This document shows, one piece after another, positions 7,304 to 16,338 of a stretch of 22,719 nt of DNA. The stretch lies in contig JAEEZV010000064.1 of the NCBI GenBank assembly GCA_016291995.1, positions 1 through 22,719 of the forward strand, read 5' to 3'. Source of the stretch: Caryophanales bacterium. Its GTDB lineage: Bacteria; Bacillota_I; Bacilli_A; RF39; UBA660. The position numbers and the translations under genes are program-made. The notes beneath the pieces are model-generated. The model did not search any database. It was given only the letters and a program-made list of their open reading frames with translations, and had not been told where the DNA came from. Each line of letters opens with the position of its first letter. The first letter of the stretch is position 1.

Positions 7304-7344
7304 TTTTATAGTATGGTATAGTGTCTAAAATAGAGGTGAAGACA

Positions 7345-10300
7345 ATGAAGAAACTGTTAGATAGTAGATTCTTATTTATTGTTCTACTTAGTGTTATAGT
7401 TCTTATGATACTAGGAGTTGGAGCATTTTATCTATTCAACAATAATGAAGATACATTTATAAAGAGTGGGTATGTTTTGAATCCACTTAGTTCTGTTAGC
7501 GAAAAATATTTCTTTAACGAGGATACGGGATATCGTGAAAATCTATCTAGAATGGTAGAGTTTAAAGATGTTGATGATAATGATGTCAGCGTTTTAAGAG
7601 ATAGTTTTCTTCATTATAATGATGGCTCTATTTCATTTCTTAATAAAGGAGCTATACTTGATTTAGGAGGACTTGGAGCATCTACAGTACCTTTTTATAA
7701 TATAATAACTAGTAAATCAATTATCCAAAATAAAAAAGGTAATTATATTATAAAAGCTAGTGGTGAAGATATAGTTCTTAATAATTTTATCGGTAGAATT
7801 AGTGATGATAAATATATTTTTGTTGGTAAATTAGAGCTTAAAATACCAGGAAATGACAAACTTATTAGTGGAGACTATTTTGAAGTAGTTTATACTGATG
7901 AGGGTATTGTCAATATTGAAAACAAAGATGTTAAATATCAAGTAATGGCAGAAGGTACAGTAATATATGCTGGTAATAATATTGCGATAGATCTTGGAAC
8001 TAAAGGAATAAGTAAAAATGATGAAAATGTTATGTCAATTACAGCTATTACAATCAATGGTGATGAAAACATTGAAATAGTTCCAGAAGTTCTTCCTGAG
8101 GAAGAGGATGAAGATGGCGATGGAGAAGGCTCAGATGGAAATGGTGAAGGATCAGGCGGAACTGGCAATAGCAATGTTATTGTCGAAAGAACTGAAGATA
8201 TTATAGTAAGTTTAAAAGATGCTACTGTCGGTAGTACATATGTCGATTTGATATTCGATATGTATAACAATACAGAAGAAGATAAATTCAATTTAAAAGT
8301 TACTAATTTGGAAAGTGGATATACTGTTGATATTATCGAAGGTATTGAAGCAGACGAAGAGGTAATTGTTAATTTGCTATCACCAGATACAAAATATTTA
8401 TTTACAATAATAAATGAAAAAGATGATAATAAATACTTCCAAAAGATATTTGAAACTAGCGATTTTGGAATTGAACTTACGAGGTTATATTCAACTGATA
8501 GCAGTATGCTTTTTGCAGTAAAAATTGGTGAAGATACAGAGGTTAATAGTGTCAATTTAACGTTGTATCAATACAATGAGGAAACTAGTAAATTAGAACC
8601 AGTTAAAATTAAGATTACAGACGCTAATACTGGGGAAGAAAAATATATTGAAAGAACTGCTAAAATTACATCTAGTGAAGGAAAATTATCCGGTGCTTAT
8701 GAAATCCCATTTGATGGACTTGATAGCAATACGATATATACAGCTGTTTTAGATGAATTTTCAGTTGCTTCATCAAACTTTAAGGATGTATACAATATTA
8801 GTTTAACTTCAATGACACTTAAAAAGACACCGGTATTTAGCAATATGCAAGTTAGCAAGAATGCAGGTGCAGGAAGCTTCAGTTTATCACTAGGCGGTAT
8901 TGAAGATGAAGACAATGCCATTGTTAGTTATAAATATTTGATATATGATGCTAGTGATGATAGTGAACCAGTTATTCCTGAGATTGTTAAAAGTAATGCC
9001 GCACCTGTTGAGGTAAAAATTGGCAATGGTAAGGATCAGCTTAAAAATGACACGAACTATTATTATAGAACGATTATTGAATACTACGATAACGAGAAAT
9101 ATATCGAATATATTATGGATGATGTAATTAACTTCGTTATGGGAAATGATCCATTTATTACAGTTGTTGCAGATAATTCAAATATTGGATACGACAGTTT
9201 TGAAGCAACAATATATTTAACAGATAATAGTTGCTTGGTATCTATGCCTGGTAGAGAAAAATGCATGGGTGCTAGTACAACGGTAGTAGAAGTTAGTAGA
9301 ATTAATCCAATTAATGGTAATAAGGAATTGGTACCAGGATTTCCAAAACTTGTCGATTTTGAAGTATCAGAAAATGATATTAAATATGAACTTGTAGCAA
9401 ATAATTTACATCCTGGAACAACCTATGCTATCGAAGTTAGAGCAGTAATGAATAATGATAATGGTGGAGATAATCTACCGGTAGTAATTAAACATACAGA
9501 AGAATCTAAAGAACGTATTACAACTAAATCATTGACAAATTTCGTTGTAGATTGGAATGATAAAGGTAGTGCAACAGCTAACGCAATTAATCTTGAAACG
9601 CAATTAGTTCCACAAGAAGGAACAGGAACGATGAATGCTGATGATACAGCTGAAGCTATCAAAAAAGTAGTTGTTAAATTATATGAAGGCGACTATGTAG
9701 ATGAGCTTGAGGTTAGAGAACCAATTGCTACCAAGGTATTTAGGAATACAGAAGAGTTTAATATAAAGCAAAACTTCTATGATGGTGTATATCCAATCAA
9801 TACAACAGATACATTTGGACTTGACTTAGCTGGATTAAAAGCACTTAGTACAGATGGAAAACTTAGTGAGCGTTATACGATAGCAATGTATGGTTACTAT
9901 GACAATAATGAATTAAATGAAGTGTCATTATCTAACAACATTGTAGTTTATAAAATATCAGCATTGTTACTTATGGATAATATAGAGGAACCAGTGTTAG
10001 AAATAACTCCACCTATTACAAAAAAACAGAGTGGAAAATTCCAATATTTACTTAATGACGGAACTATCGTTGGTTTTCCTGTAATGGCGGCTTTCGATAG
10101 ACAAGGATTGCTTGCTAATTCATTAACGCCTGAGAATATAAATATATATGTTTATGATTCAAATGGTGAGAGAGTATCATTTTTAATAGATAATGGTGGT
10201 GCTTTGCAGGAAGTAGAATCAATTCATGCACCACTTGAAGATAAGAATTATTATGAAACTAAGATATATATGGATTATTATGGTACAGAATATGGTGTAG

Positions 10301-13065
10301 CTGATACTTCAATGAAACGTGGTGGAACATATTATATAGGATACGATATCGAGGTATCAACCGGAAGTGAAACACTATTATATCCTGAAAATGGTGATGA
10401 AAATGCACCAGCTAGATATGGGGTGTTCAAGAAGGCTGCAACAGAAAAAGAAACACCACTTCTTAAGATGTATATATATGAAACTGATGAAGAGAGTATT
10501 ACTTATAAATATGAGATAAAAGATCCAGACAAGGCTTTATATAGAGATAGTTTGGAAAGTGATTATTATTTCTATTACAAGATTAATGATGGCGAAGAAC
10601 AAACACTTACGATTAATCCAACACCAGGTGTTAATAATCAATATTCTGGGGAAGTAACGATTCATGGATTAAGTAATGGTGATGTTTATCAAATATACTA
10701 CAAGAAGAATGCTACAAAAACTGGAGAATATGCAGCTGATGTATATGACTACTTGGATGGAGAAGATAATGGTAGAAGAAAATTTGATGGATATTATGAT
10801 TTAAAGGAAGCTAAATATAATTTTAGTTTTGAAGTTATCAATAATCCATTAATAGATAATAAAGTAACTATTAAGATGTTACCTAATAAGGATATTTTAG
10901 ATAGAGTTGTTAGTTATAAGGTTAACTTTAGGGATACTAAAGGGAATTCTCTAGATAAAGAAGAATGGAAACTAAACGTTTGCGATGGCGACGAAGACGG
11001 TGCTGTACCAAGATGTTTATATTTTGATTATGTCGATCTTAAGAACGCCGGTATGAAATCTGATAGAAATGTTGAAAATATGATTACAGTTAGTGTACAA
11101 GCACTATATGATAATGGTCTTACAGGTTTCTATTACTATGAAAATGGTAGTACTTATAAAGAGAATTATCCATATATGATTTTCCAAAATAATTTGACGA
11201 CTGCTAATAATAGCGGAGCATATATCAGTATGACTAAAGAAGGAAATATTGCTGTATGGAGTGAACTTTTAGATATTGGAAAAGGATACTATGAATCTAG
11301 ACGTATTGGTAGTACTTCACTTACATATATAAGTAGATATAATTCTACGAATGTTAAGAATATTAATTATAGTTTATCTGGTTCAGGTTATGTTTCTAAC
11401 TATGGAACATTGAATCCTAAGATGATATCTATTGATCCAATGACTAGTTCAAAAAATACATTTTCATTTAATAGTATTACACCAAAAGTAACAGTTGACA
11501 GGACAACGCCAATTATTAATGGTGCAGTTGTAGATTTGAAATTATCGGGTGCTGATATTGAAGACTTTTGTAACGATACTGATGGTGATGAATGTATAAA
11601 TGAAGCTAATAGTGATTTCTATATTTATATAGATGTATGGAATAATGATGAATATATTGGCGATTTATTTCAAACAATAAGACCAACATTAAAGATTAAG
11701 ATAAATAAGACTAATACAACAGAACCGTTAGAAGGAAAAATTGATTTATTAGCGGCTTCAAATACGTATTATTATAATATTTATGCTTATTTAAATAAGG
11801 ATGGAAGAAGGACTTATACGCAACTATTTGATGGCGGTTATAAGGACACTTATCAAACAAAAAGTTATAGCTTTACGGCTTTAGCAGCAAATGATATTTT
11901 CCATAATTATGAAGTTACGTATAAGGCAGATACAAATGCTAATTACGGTAATAGATTGATGACTACAAAAGTAAATTTATTTACATATGCAAATGGGGTA
12001 CCATTTAATTACGATGTTCAATATGCTTTATGTCAGGTAGATGATGATAATTGTGGTATAGAAGAATGGAACAGTAATATCTTTACTAGTACGATTGCTG
12101 TTGAAAACATGGCTGCAACAGTTACGGATACAGTTGATATTACACAATACGATTTAGAATTTGGCAAAGGATATTATATGTATATCTATGCAGTATTTGA
12201 TAGATATGAGTCATCTAATAAGACATATTTGAAGGAAAAATTAATACTTAATAGACGTACAATATATCAAACTTTAAGGCCGCTTGAGGTACCAGAATTT
12301 GTTGTCAGTAGGTCAGCGGATATTGTAGATGGCGATTATGTATTAGATTTTACAATCAATGTAAATGATCCGGATAGAACATTATTAAATGGTGAATATT
12401 TTGTAAAATTAGTTGATGCTGCAACGTCACAGGTTAAAGGTAATTTGCTTCTTAAAAATAGAGATGGCGATTATGTGACGATTGGTACAAATGGTAATTA
12501 TGTAAATTATGCTTTCAATGCAGCAACTAAGAATACTACAATTAGAATTTCTGGATTAGAGGAAGCAACAAAGTACTCGATAGTTGTTTATAACAGGGCA
12601 TACATTAACAACTATAGCGCTGAAATTCCTAAGAGTGAAAGAACTATTGATATAGTAAGAAGTCATACGGTTTATACGACAAACTCTTATGGTGTTGCTT
12701 TTGGTAATGATGTCGACTTTATCGCTACAGAAACTAGTGTTGTACTTACGTTCTCTGGTGGATCTAATTTCAATAATGTAACGTATGCAACATATACTGT
12801 TGGATTATGGGAAGGCGGAGACGATGATACAACGGCAACTGGTGAGTACGATTTAGTCAATGGAAATAAGAAGTTTGAAATGTATAGTGATACCGGTGAA
12901 TGGAGATTTGTTATTACACCTGAACTTACAATTGTTGAGGGTAAGAGATATTATGTAATAGTAACATTTACAGTTAAAAATAGTGTTACTAATGAATTAA
13001 CAGAACATACATTTAGTGGTTATGCTACATACATTAAAGATATTGAAGAGGGGAAGAAAAACTAA
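7345..13065 (+). CDS. Giant membrane-anchored surface protein with fibronectin-III-like modules
   Basis: 1906 aa from ATG 7345 (GAGGTG 6 nt upstream; GTG 7321 would add eight residues without a ribosome binding site). A short basic N-terminus and one transmembrane helix (about 8-29) imply an N-in/C-out topology. Residues 30-250 form a beta-rich domain related to the next two proteins, and 252-276 are an acidic Gly/Ser linker. From about 277 to the end there are roughly a dozen 100-150 aa beta-sandwich-like modules. Eight carry a fibronectin-III-like turn such as SPDTKYLFTI, HPGTTYAIEV and EEATKYSIVV. Only eight cysteines are present, in four close pairs around charged loops. No LPxTG, LysM or SLH anchor is seen at the C-terminus. 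It is first in the cluster with the F1-like ATPase. Probably a long extracellular arm or adhesin; no ligand can be assigned. Confidence 0.85.
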   Translation: MKKLLDSRFLFIVLLSVIVLMILGVGAFYLFNNNEDTFIKSGYVLNPLSSVSEKYFFNEDTGYRENLSRMVEFKDVDDNDVSVLRDSFLHYNDGSISFLNKGAILDLGGLGASTVPFYNIITSKSIIQNKKGNYIIKASGEDIVLNNFIGRISDDKYIFVGKLELKIPGNDKLISGDYFEVVYTDEGIVNIENKDVKYQVMAEGTVIYAGNNIAIDLGTKGISKNDENVMSITAITINGDENIEIVPEVLPEEEDEDGDGEGSDGNGEGSGGTGNSNVIVERTEDIIVSLKDATVGSTYVDLIFDMYNNTEEDKFNLKVTNLESGYTVDIIEGIEADEEVIVNLLSPDTKYLFTIINEKDDNKYFQKIFETSDFGIELTRLYSTDSSMLFAVKIGEDTEVNSVNLTLYQYNEETSKLEPVKIKITDANTGEEKYIERTAKITSSEGKLSGAYEIPFDGLDSNTIYTAVLDEFSVASSNFKDVYNISLTSMTLKKTPVFSNMQVSKNAGAGSFSLSLGGIEDEDNAIVSYKYLIYDASDDSEPVIPEIVKSNAAPVEVKIGNGKDQLKNDTNYYYRTIIEYYDNEKYIEYIMDDVINFVMGNDPFITVVADNSNIGYDSFEATIYLTDNSCLVSMPGREKCMGASTTVVEVSRINPINGNKELVPGFPKLVDFEVSENDIKYELVANNLHPGTTYAIEVRAVMNNDNGGDNLPVVIKHTEESKERITTKSLTNFVVDWNDKGSATANAINLETQLVPQEGTGTMNADDTAEAIKKVVVKLYEGDYVDELEVREPIATKVFRNTEEFNIKQNFYDGVYPINTTDTFGLDLAGLKALSTDGKLSERYTIAMYGYYDNNELNEVSLSNNIVVYKISALLLMDNIEEPVLEITPPITKKQSGKFQYLLNDGTIVGFPVMAAFDRQGLLANSLTPENINIYVYDSNGERVSFLIDNGGALQEVESIHAPLEDKNYYETKIYMDYYGTEYGVADTSMKRGGTYYIGYDIEVSTGSETLLYPENGDENAPARYGVFKKAATEKETPLLKMYIYETDEESITYKYEIKDPDKALYRDSLESDYYFYYKINDGEEQTLTINPTPGVNNQYSGEVTIHGLSNGDVYQIYYKKNATKTGEYAADVYDYLDGEDNGRRKFDGYYDLKEAKYNFSFEVINNPLIDNKVTIKMLPNKDILDRVVSYKVNFRDTKGNSLDKEEWKLNVCDGDEDGAVPRCLYFDYVDLKNAGMKSDRNVENMITVSVQALYDNGLTGFYYYENGSTYKENYPYMIFQNNLTTANNSGAYISMTKEGNIAVWSELLDIGKGYYESRRIGSTSLTYISRYNSTNVKNINYSLSGSGYVSNYGTLNPKMISIDPMTSSKNTFSFNSITPKVTVDRTTPIINGAVVDLKLSGADIEDFCNDTDGDECINEANSDFYIYIDVWNNDEYIGDLFQTIRPTLKIKINKTNTTEPLEGKIDLLAASNTYYYNIYAYLNKDGRRTYTQLFDGGYKDTYQTKSYSFTALAANDIFHNYEVTYKADTNANYGNRLMTTKVNLFTYANGVPFNYDVQYALCQVDDDNCGIEEWNSNIFTSTIAVENMAATVTDTVDITQYDLEFGKGYYMYIYAVFDRYESSNKTYLKEKLILNRRTIYQTLRPLEVPEFVVSRSADIVDGDYVLDFTINVNDPDRTLLNGEYFVKLVDAATSQVKGNLLLKNRDGDYVTIGTNGNYVNYAFNAATKNTTIRISGLEEATKYSIVVYNRAYINNYSAEIPKSERTIDIVRSHTVYTTNSYGVAFGNDVDFIATETSVVLTFSGGSNFNNVTYATYTVGLWEGGDDDTTATGEYDLVNGNKKFEMYSDTGEWRFVITPELTIVEGKRYYVIVTFTVKNSVTNELTEHTFSGYATYIKDIEEGKKN
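8098..8172 (+). repeat. Low-complexity acidic Gly/Ser linker in the giant protein
   Basis: Codes for about 25 residues (252-276) made almost only of E, D, G, S, N and T. It separates the N-terminal membrane-proximal domain from the fibronectin-like array. A comparable Gly/Ser/Glu linker is at 13760-13868 in the next gene. Confidence 0.75.
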
Positions 13066-13078
13066 GGAGTGAAATGAT

Positions 13079-14527
13079 ATGAGGAGAAAATATGATTTAA
13101 GGAATAAGAGAAATTTTGTAATAATTTTAATATTGTCAATATTGATTATTTGTATTTTCTCCTTATTCATTTATAAGTATATTCGTGCATCAAGAATCGA
13201 ATATGCAATCAATACAGGTAGCGTTTTGCAAGATACCAATAAAAACTATATTGAGATAGAAGAAGACGCTAAATTAAAGGTTAGATGGAATGGAGATTAT
13301 TATCTAATATATCAAGATAATAAGATTAATCTATCTAAAAAAGTAATGGTCTACGATTCGGTTACTGGAAGTATGAAATTATATGGTAAATTCTATGAAA
13401 TAAGTGAAGAAGGCCGTATTGAGGAGACTAAAGGTGAAACTGTTTTAAAGAATACAACAGATGGTAAATTCTATAAGATTGATGATAGAGAATACTTAGT
13501 TGTAGATAGACAAATATTCAGTGATGATAAGAGTATTGAAACAAAAAATTATTTACTTGTCGAACTTGATAAGATGGGAAATGCTAAATTGTCTAATAAT
13601 AAATTAAATTTAAAGACTATTACGCCAACTGTTTTGCTTACTTCAAAGTATACTTTTGATATTGCTAATGAAAGACTTAAATATAATTTGCTTGATATAA
13701 ATTTAAAGAAGATTATTGGTAGTACAAATGAATATGTTGAAGAAGCTGAAACGATTAAAGGAGATAGTGGAAGCGGAACTGGAGAAAATGGTGAAGGCGG
13801 TAGTGGCGACTGGGCTGGTGAAGGCGGATCTGGAGTTGGTGGAGTTGTCAATAATACTGGAACTGGTACAGTAAACGATATTGGAGAACTTAAAAATAAG
13901 ACGAAGATGACTTCAATTATTAGAGTTCAAGAATCACTATCTAAAATAGATGTAGATTATGTTATATATGATCCATATAATGAATATAAATCAGTTTATG
14001 CTGAAATAAATAAGCATGGTGAAATAGAAGTAGTTTACTTATCTAAGAATGATACACATGTAGTATTTGATAATTTAAGAGCTAATACAGAATATAGAAT
14101 TAAATTTATATATACGACAGTAAATAATGAGACGAATGAGATTATTCCTAATACATTTGATGATCTAACGCTTAGAACGAATATGCCTAAATATTCTATA
14201 TCAGTTTATAAGATTAGTAATGTAACTAAAAAATTAACATATAAAGTTAATTTACAAGAAGGATTTGCAGTTAGTAGGGTAAATACACATTTATCATTTA
14301 ATTATTCAGTAACTGATCCAGAAACTGGAGAAGTAGATATTAAGAATGCATCTATTAATGGATATGTAACTACTAATGGAACTGAAAAATCAGTTTTGGG
14401 AACATTTGATATATCTGATTATTCTATAGATGAAGATACAGTACTAAGATTAACAGTTGTGAGTGTTCAATATGGAGAGAACGAATTACCAATTAATAGT
14501 AGTTCTACATTTAGATTTGGGAGGTAA
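13079..14527 (+). CDS. Second membrane-anchored surface protein, same architecture as the giant protein
   Basis: 482 aa; TAAGGAG at 13063-13069 overlaps the stop of the giant gene and sets ATG 13079. A basic N-terminus and a transmembrane helix (about 11-33) precede a beta-rich domain (38-225), a Gly/Ser/Glu linker (228-263) and two fibronectin-like beta modules (about 270-482). The first contains NLRANTEYRIKFIY. The domain before the linker resembles the equivalent part of the giant protein: a DD[RK]EY/KY-[LI]-V strand, a short acidic hairpin, then a T/N-rich strand ending in 'FDIAN' versus 'IAIDLG'. It has one cysteine, in the membrane helix. It is probably a shorter partner of the same surface structure. 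Function unknown. Confidence 0.85.
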   Translation: MRRKYDLRNKRNFVIILILSILIICIFSLFIYKYIRASRIEYAINTGSVLQDTNKNYIEIEEDAKLKVRWNGDYYLIYQDNKINLSKKVMVYDSVTGSMKLYGKFYEISEEGRIEETKGETVLKNTTDGKFYKIDDREYLVVDRQIFSDDKSIETKNYLLVELDKMGNAKLSNNKLNLKTITPTVLLTSKYTFDIANERLKYNLLDINLKKIIGSTNEYVEEAETIKGDSGSGTGENGEGGSGDWAGEGGSGVGGVVNNTGTGTVNDIGELKNKTKMTSIIRVQESLSKIDVDYVIYDPYNEYKSVYAEINKHGEIEVVYLSKNDTHVVFDNLRANTEYRIKFIYTTVNNETNEIIPNTFDDLTLRTNMPKYSISVYKISNVTKKLTYKVNLQEGFAVSRVNTHLSFNYSVTDPETGEVDIKNASINGYVTTNGTEKSVLGTFDISDYSIDEDTVLRLTVVSVQYGENELPINSSSTFRFGR

Positions 14528-14532
14528 ACTGA

Positions 14533-15255
14533 ATGGAAAAGATAATTAAGTTTTGTCGTGAAAAATATAAAATATTAATTCCTCTTATGGTAGTTTTAGG
14601 GCTACTTATTACAGTTTATTTCTTATATCGTGAATATAAATATGATAATTATAGGAATAAAGAAGAAGTTAAGGTATATCAACATTTTGGTGGTATAAAA
14701 ACAAGTTATACAGCGATAGTTACAAGAAATTTAAGAAATGTAATTGTAGATGTAGATGCTAAAAAAGAAAAGATTCAATATGATGCTACACCAATATATT
14801 ATAAGGATGAAGAAAAAGTATTATTTCCTTCAGAAATGGGAATTGCCTTTCCTTTAAAAGAAGGAAGTCAATATAAGGTATATAAATATACTCTTTATGA
14901 ATATATGGATGGAGTACATATGTTAAATATTGCAAGTAACGAAAAGGATTATAATAATTTCTTTTTGTACGATGGGAAAGGATTATATTTCTTTCCAGAT
15001 GCGGTAACAATTAATATTGATGATAAGGAATATAAAGAACTTAGTAAGATGAGTTATGTAAATCTTGTCGGAGGTTATACATTAACTTACTATGATAAAG
15101 AAAGTGATACTTCAGAAATTATTGAGGTAGAAGGAAAGAAAATTACAGTTACTTCAGATAATATAAATATCAATTTAAGTAGTAAATATTTATTATCTTT
15201 TGGTAATAAAGTATTACTAGCAAAACCAGAGAATTTAAATGCTGTAAGTAATTGA
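14533..15255 (+). CDS. Third anchored protein: membrane-proximal domain only
   Basis: 240 aa; GGGAGG (14519-14524) lies 8 nt before ATG 14533. A basic N-terminus, a transmembrane helix (about 12-33), then only a beta-rich extracytoplasmic domain with no linker or fibronectin-like modules. The region VTINIDDKEYKEL, YVNLVGGYTLTYYDKES and ITVTSDNININLSSKYLL parallels the domains of the two preceding proteins, which suggests one shared family whose three members differ in extracellular length. The stop codon TGA overlaps the -35 hexamer of the ATPase promoter. It may form the base of the surface structure or contact the neighbouring membrane complex (inference). Confidence 0.8.
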   Translation: MEKIIKFCREKYKILIPLMVVLGLLITVYFLYREYKYDNYRNKEEVKVYQHFGGIKTSYTAIVTRNLRNVIVDVDAKKEKIQYDATPIYYKDEEKVLFPSEMGIAFPLKEGSQYKVYKYTLYEYMDGVHMLNIASNEKDYNNFFLYDGKGLYFFPDAVTINIDDKEYKELSKMSYVNLVGGYTLTYYDKESDTSEIIEVEGKKITVTSDNININLSSKYLLSFGNKVLLAKPENLNAVSN

Positions 15256-15281
15256 CAAATATTAAAATAAAATGATATAAT
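15252..15281 (+). promoter_or_regulatory. Extended -10 promoter of the F1-like ATPase genes
   Basis: TTGACA (15252-15257), 18-nt spacer, TATAAT (15276-15281) with TG at 15273-15274 (TGnTATAAT). The same design as the promoter of the surface-protein cluster. Confidence 0.85.
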
Positions 15282-15318
15282 TATCTAGAATAGGGAAACT
15301 AGAAAAAGGAGTGAAAAA

Positions 15319-15567
15319 ATGGAAACGATATTATCAAATACGGCGCTAGCAATTGGAATTATGGTTGGACTAGGCTTTTTAGGTCTAGGTATTGGTGTCG
15401 GTATACTTGGCGGAAGAGTTGCTGAGGCTATCGGTAGAAATCCAGAAACTAAAAATGATGTAGTTCATTCTGTAATGACAATTCTAATTATTACAGCTGT
15501 GTTTCTACTTTTCTTATTTGCTTTTTGTTTCTTGTTATTATTCTTTAATCCACTTGTAACATACTAG
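15319..15567 (+). CDS. F-type ATPase subunit c-like protein lacking the ion-binding carboxylate
   Basis: 82 aa; AGGAG 7 nt before ATG 15319. Two hydrophobic helices joined by a polar loop with the family signature GRNPE (39-43). Helix 1 keeps the GxGxGxG packing motif (G22, G24, G26, G28), so ring formation is plausible. In working c subunits an Asp or Glu in helix 2 binds H+ or Na+, 18 residues after the loop Pro (P43 to D61 in E. coli). Here the equivalent residue is Ala60 (Thr59 beside it), and residues 48-82 contain no Asp or Glu at all. The only acidic residues are E2, E36, E43 and D47, at the helix ends or loop. It therefore probably forms a rotor or membrane ring that cannot move ions in the normal way. 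First gene of the ATPase group. Confidence 0.85.
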   Translation: METILSNTALAIGIMVGLGFLGLGIGVGILGGRVAEAIGRNPETKNDVVHSVMTILIITAVFLLFLFAFCFLLLFFNPLVTY

Positions 15568-15568
15568 T

Positions 15569-16336
15569 ATGGTATTAGTATTTATAGTTGTTTGCTTAAT
15601 TATCTCAATTCTTGTATTCTTGATGTTTTTAGTTCTCAAAAAAACGGTAGGAATTGTCAATGAGCAAACGAAGTCTTATTTTGTAAATAAGCTACAGAGC
15701 TATGACGATTTAATACAAGATAAAGAGAACAAGCTTCAAGAAATAGATGAAGCAATCAAGAATAGAGAAAAGGGATTAAGAGAAGAAACTAAGCAAACAG
15801 GGACTGGCAATGCATATGCATTTGATACAAATGTCATCGATTTACTTAATTCGACGAAATATCAAGATCAGAATATATTTGAATTGAATAGGAAAATTGA
15901 TGAGAATTTTGTAGTTAATTATGAAGAATTAATAAAAGATTTTTTGACTTTATGTGATGATAACAAAGATTATGATTTTTGTCTTAATTTAAGGGGTAAG
16001 TTTACAAGTGATACTATTTATAAACTTAAGAGTATGATTCCTTCAGAAATGGAAGCAGAACTTAAGGAAATGTTAACGGAAAAAGAATATAAGGTATATG
16101 AAACTTTTAAACTTATTGTAAATGAACATGATATTGAAAACTTTGTATTGTATTTAGATCAATTAGTTGATTTAAATAATCCAAAAGTAAAGATATTGGT
16201 TGGCAGTAAGAGTGAAAATTATGATCATCTAAGTGAGTATATTGAAACAGTATACAGTGATAAAATATACAGAGGTATTAAGATTGTATATCGTAACAAG
16301 GTATATGATTTTAGCCTAAGTGAAAGGAATGTATAG
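15569..16336 (+). CDS. Peripheral-stalk-like protein: b-type N-terminus plus delta-like C-terminus
   Basis: 255 aa. ATG 15569 directly follows the c-like stop codon with no clear ribosome binding site, so it is probably translated by coupling. A transmembrane helix (about 2-24) is followed by a charged helical coiled-coil stretch (28-78), as in subunit b. The rest is mostly helical. The extreme C-terminus, DKIYRGIKIVYRNKVYDFSL, resembles the closing strands of subunit delta (the 'GGxxIxxGDxVxDxS' pattern). It lies between c and alpha, exactly where b and delta genes stand in standard atp operons, and no other stalk gene exists here. I infer a b-delta fusion acting as stator. The b-like half is better supported than the delta-like half. 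Confidence 0.65.
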   Translation: MVLVFIVVCLIISILVFLMFLVLKKTVGIVNEQTKSYFVNKLQSYDDLIQDKENKLQEIDEAIKNREKGLREETKQTGTGNAYAFDTNVIDLLNSTKYQDQNIFELNRKIDENFVVNYEELIKDFLTLCDDNKDYDFCLNLRGKFTSDTIYKLKSMIPSEMEAELKEMLTEKEYKVYETFKLIVNEHDIENFVLYLDQLVDLNNPKVKILVGSKSENYDHLSEYIETVYSDKIYRGIKIVYRNKVYDFSLSERNV

Positions 16337-16338
16337 CT

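Noticed and set aside
7938..8555. Minus-strand 205-codon frame within the giant gene
   Set aside because: Antisense shadow: Ser/Pro-rich translation of the reverse of the acidic linker region, without a ribosome binding site.
7345..13065. Sortase-anchored cell-wall protein
   Set aside because: The C-terminus (ending IKDIEEGKKN) has no LPxTG motif or hydrophobic tail; the anchor is the N-terminal helix.
13549..13851. Minus-strand Pro-rich 100-codon frame in the second surface-protein gene
   Set aside because: Its PPTPDPPSPAQ-like start is only the reverse reading of the Gly/Ser linker.
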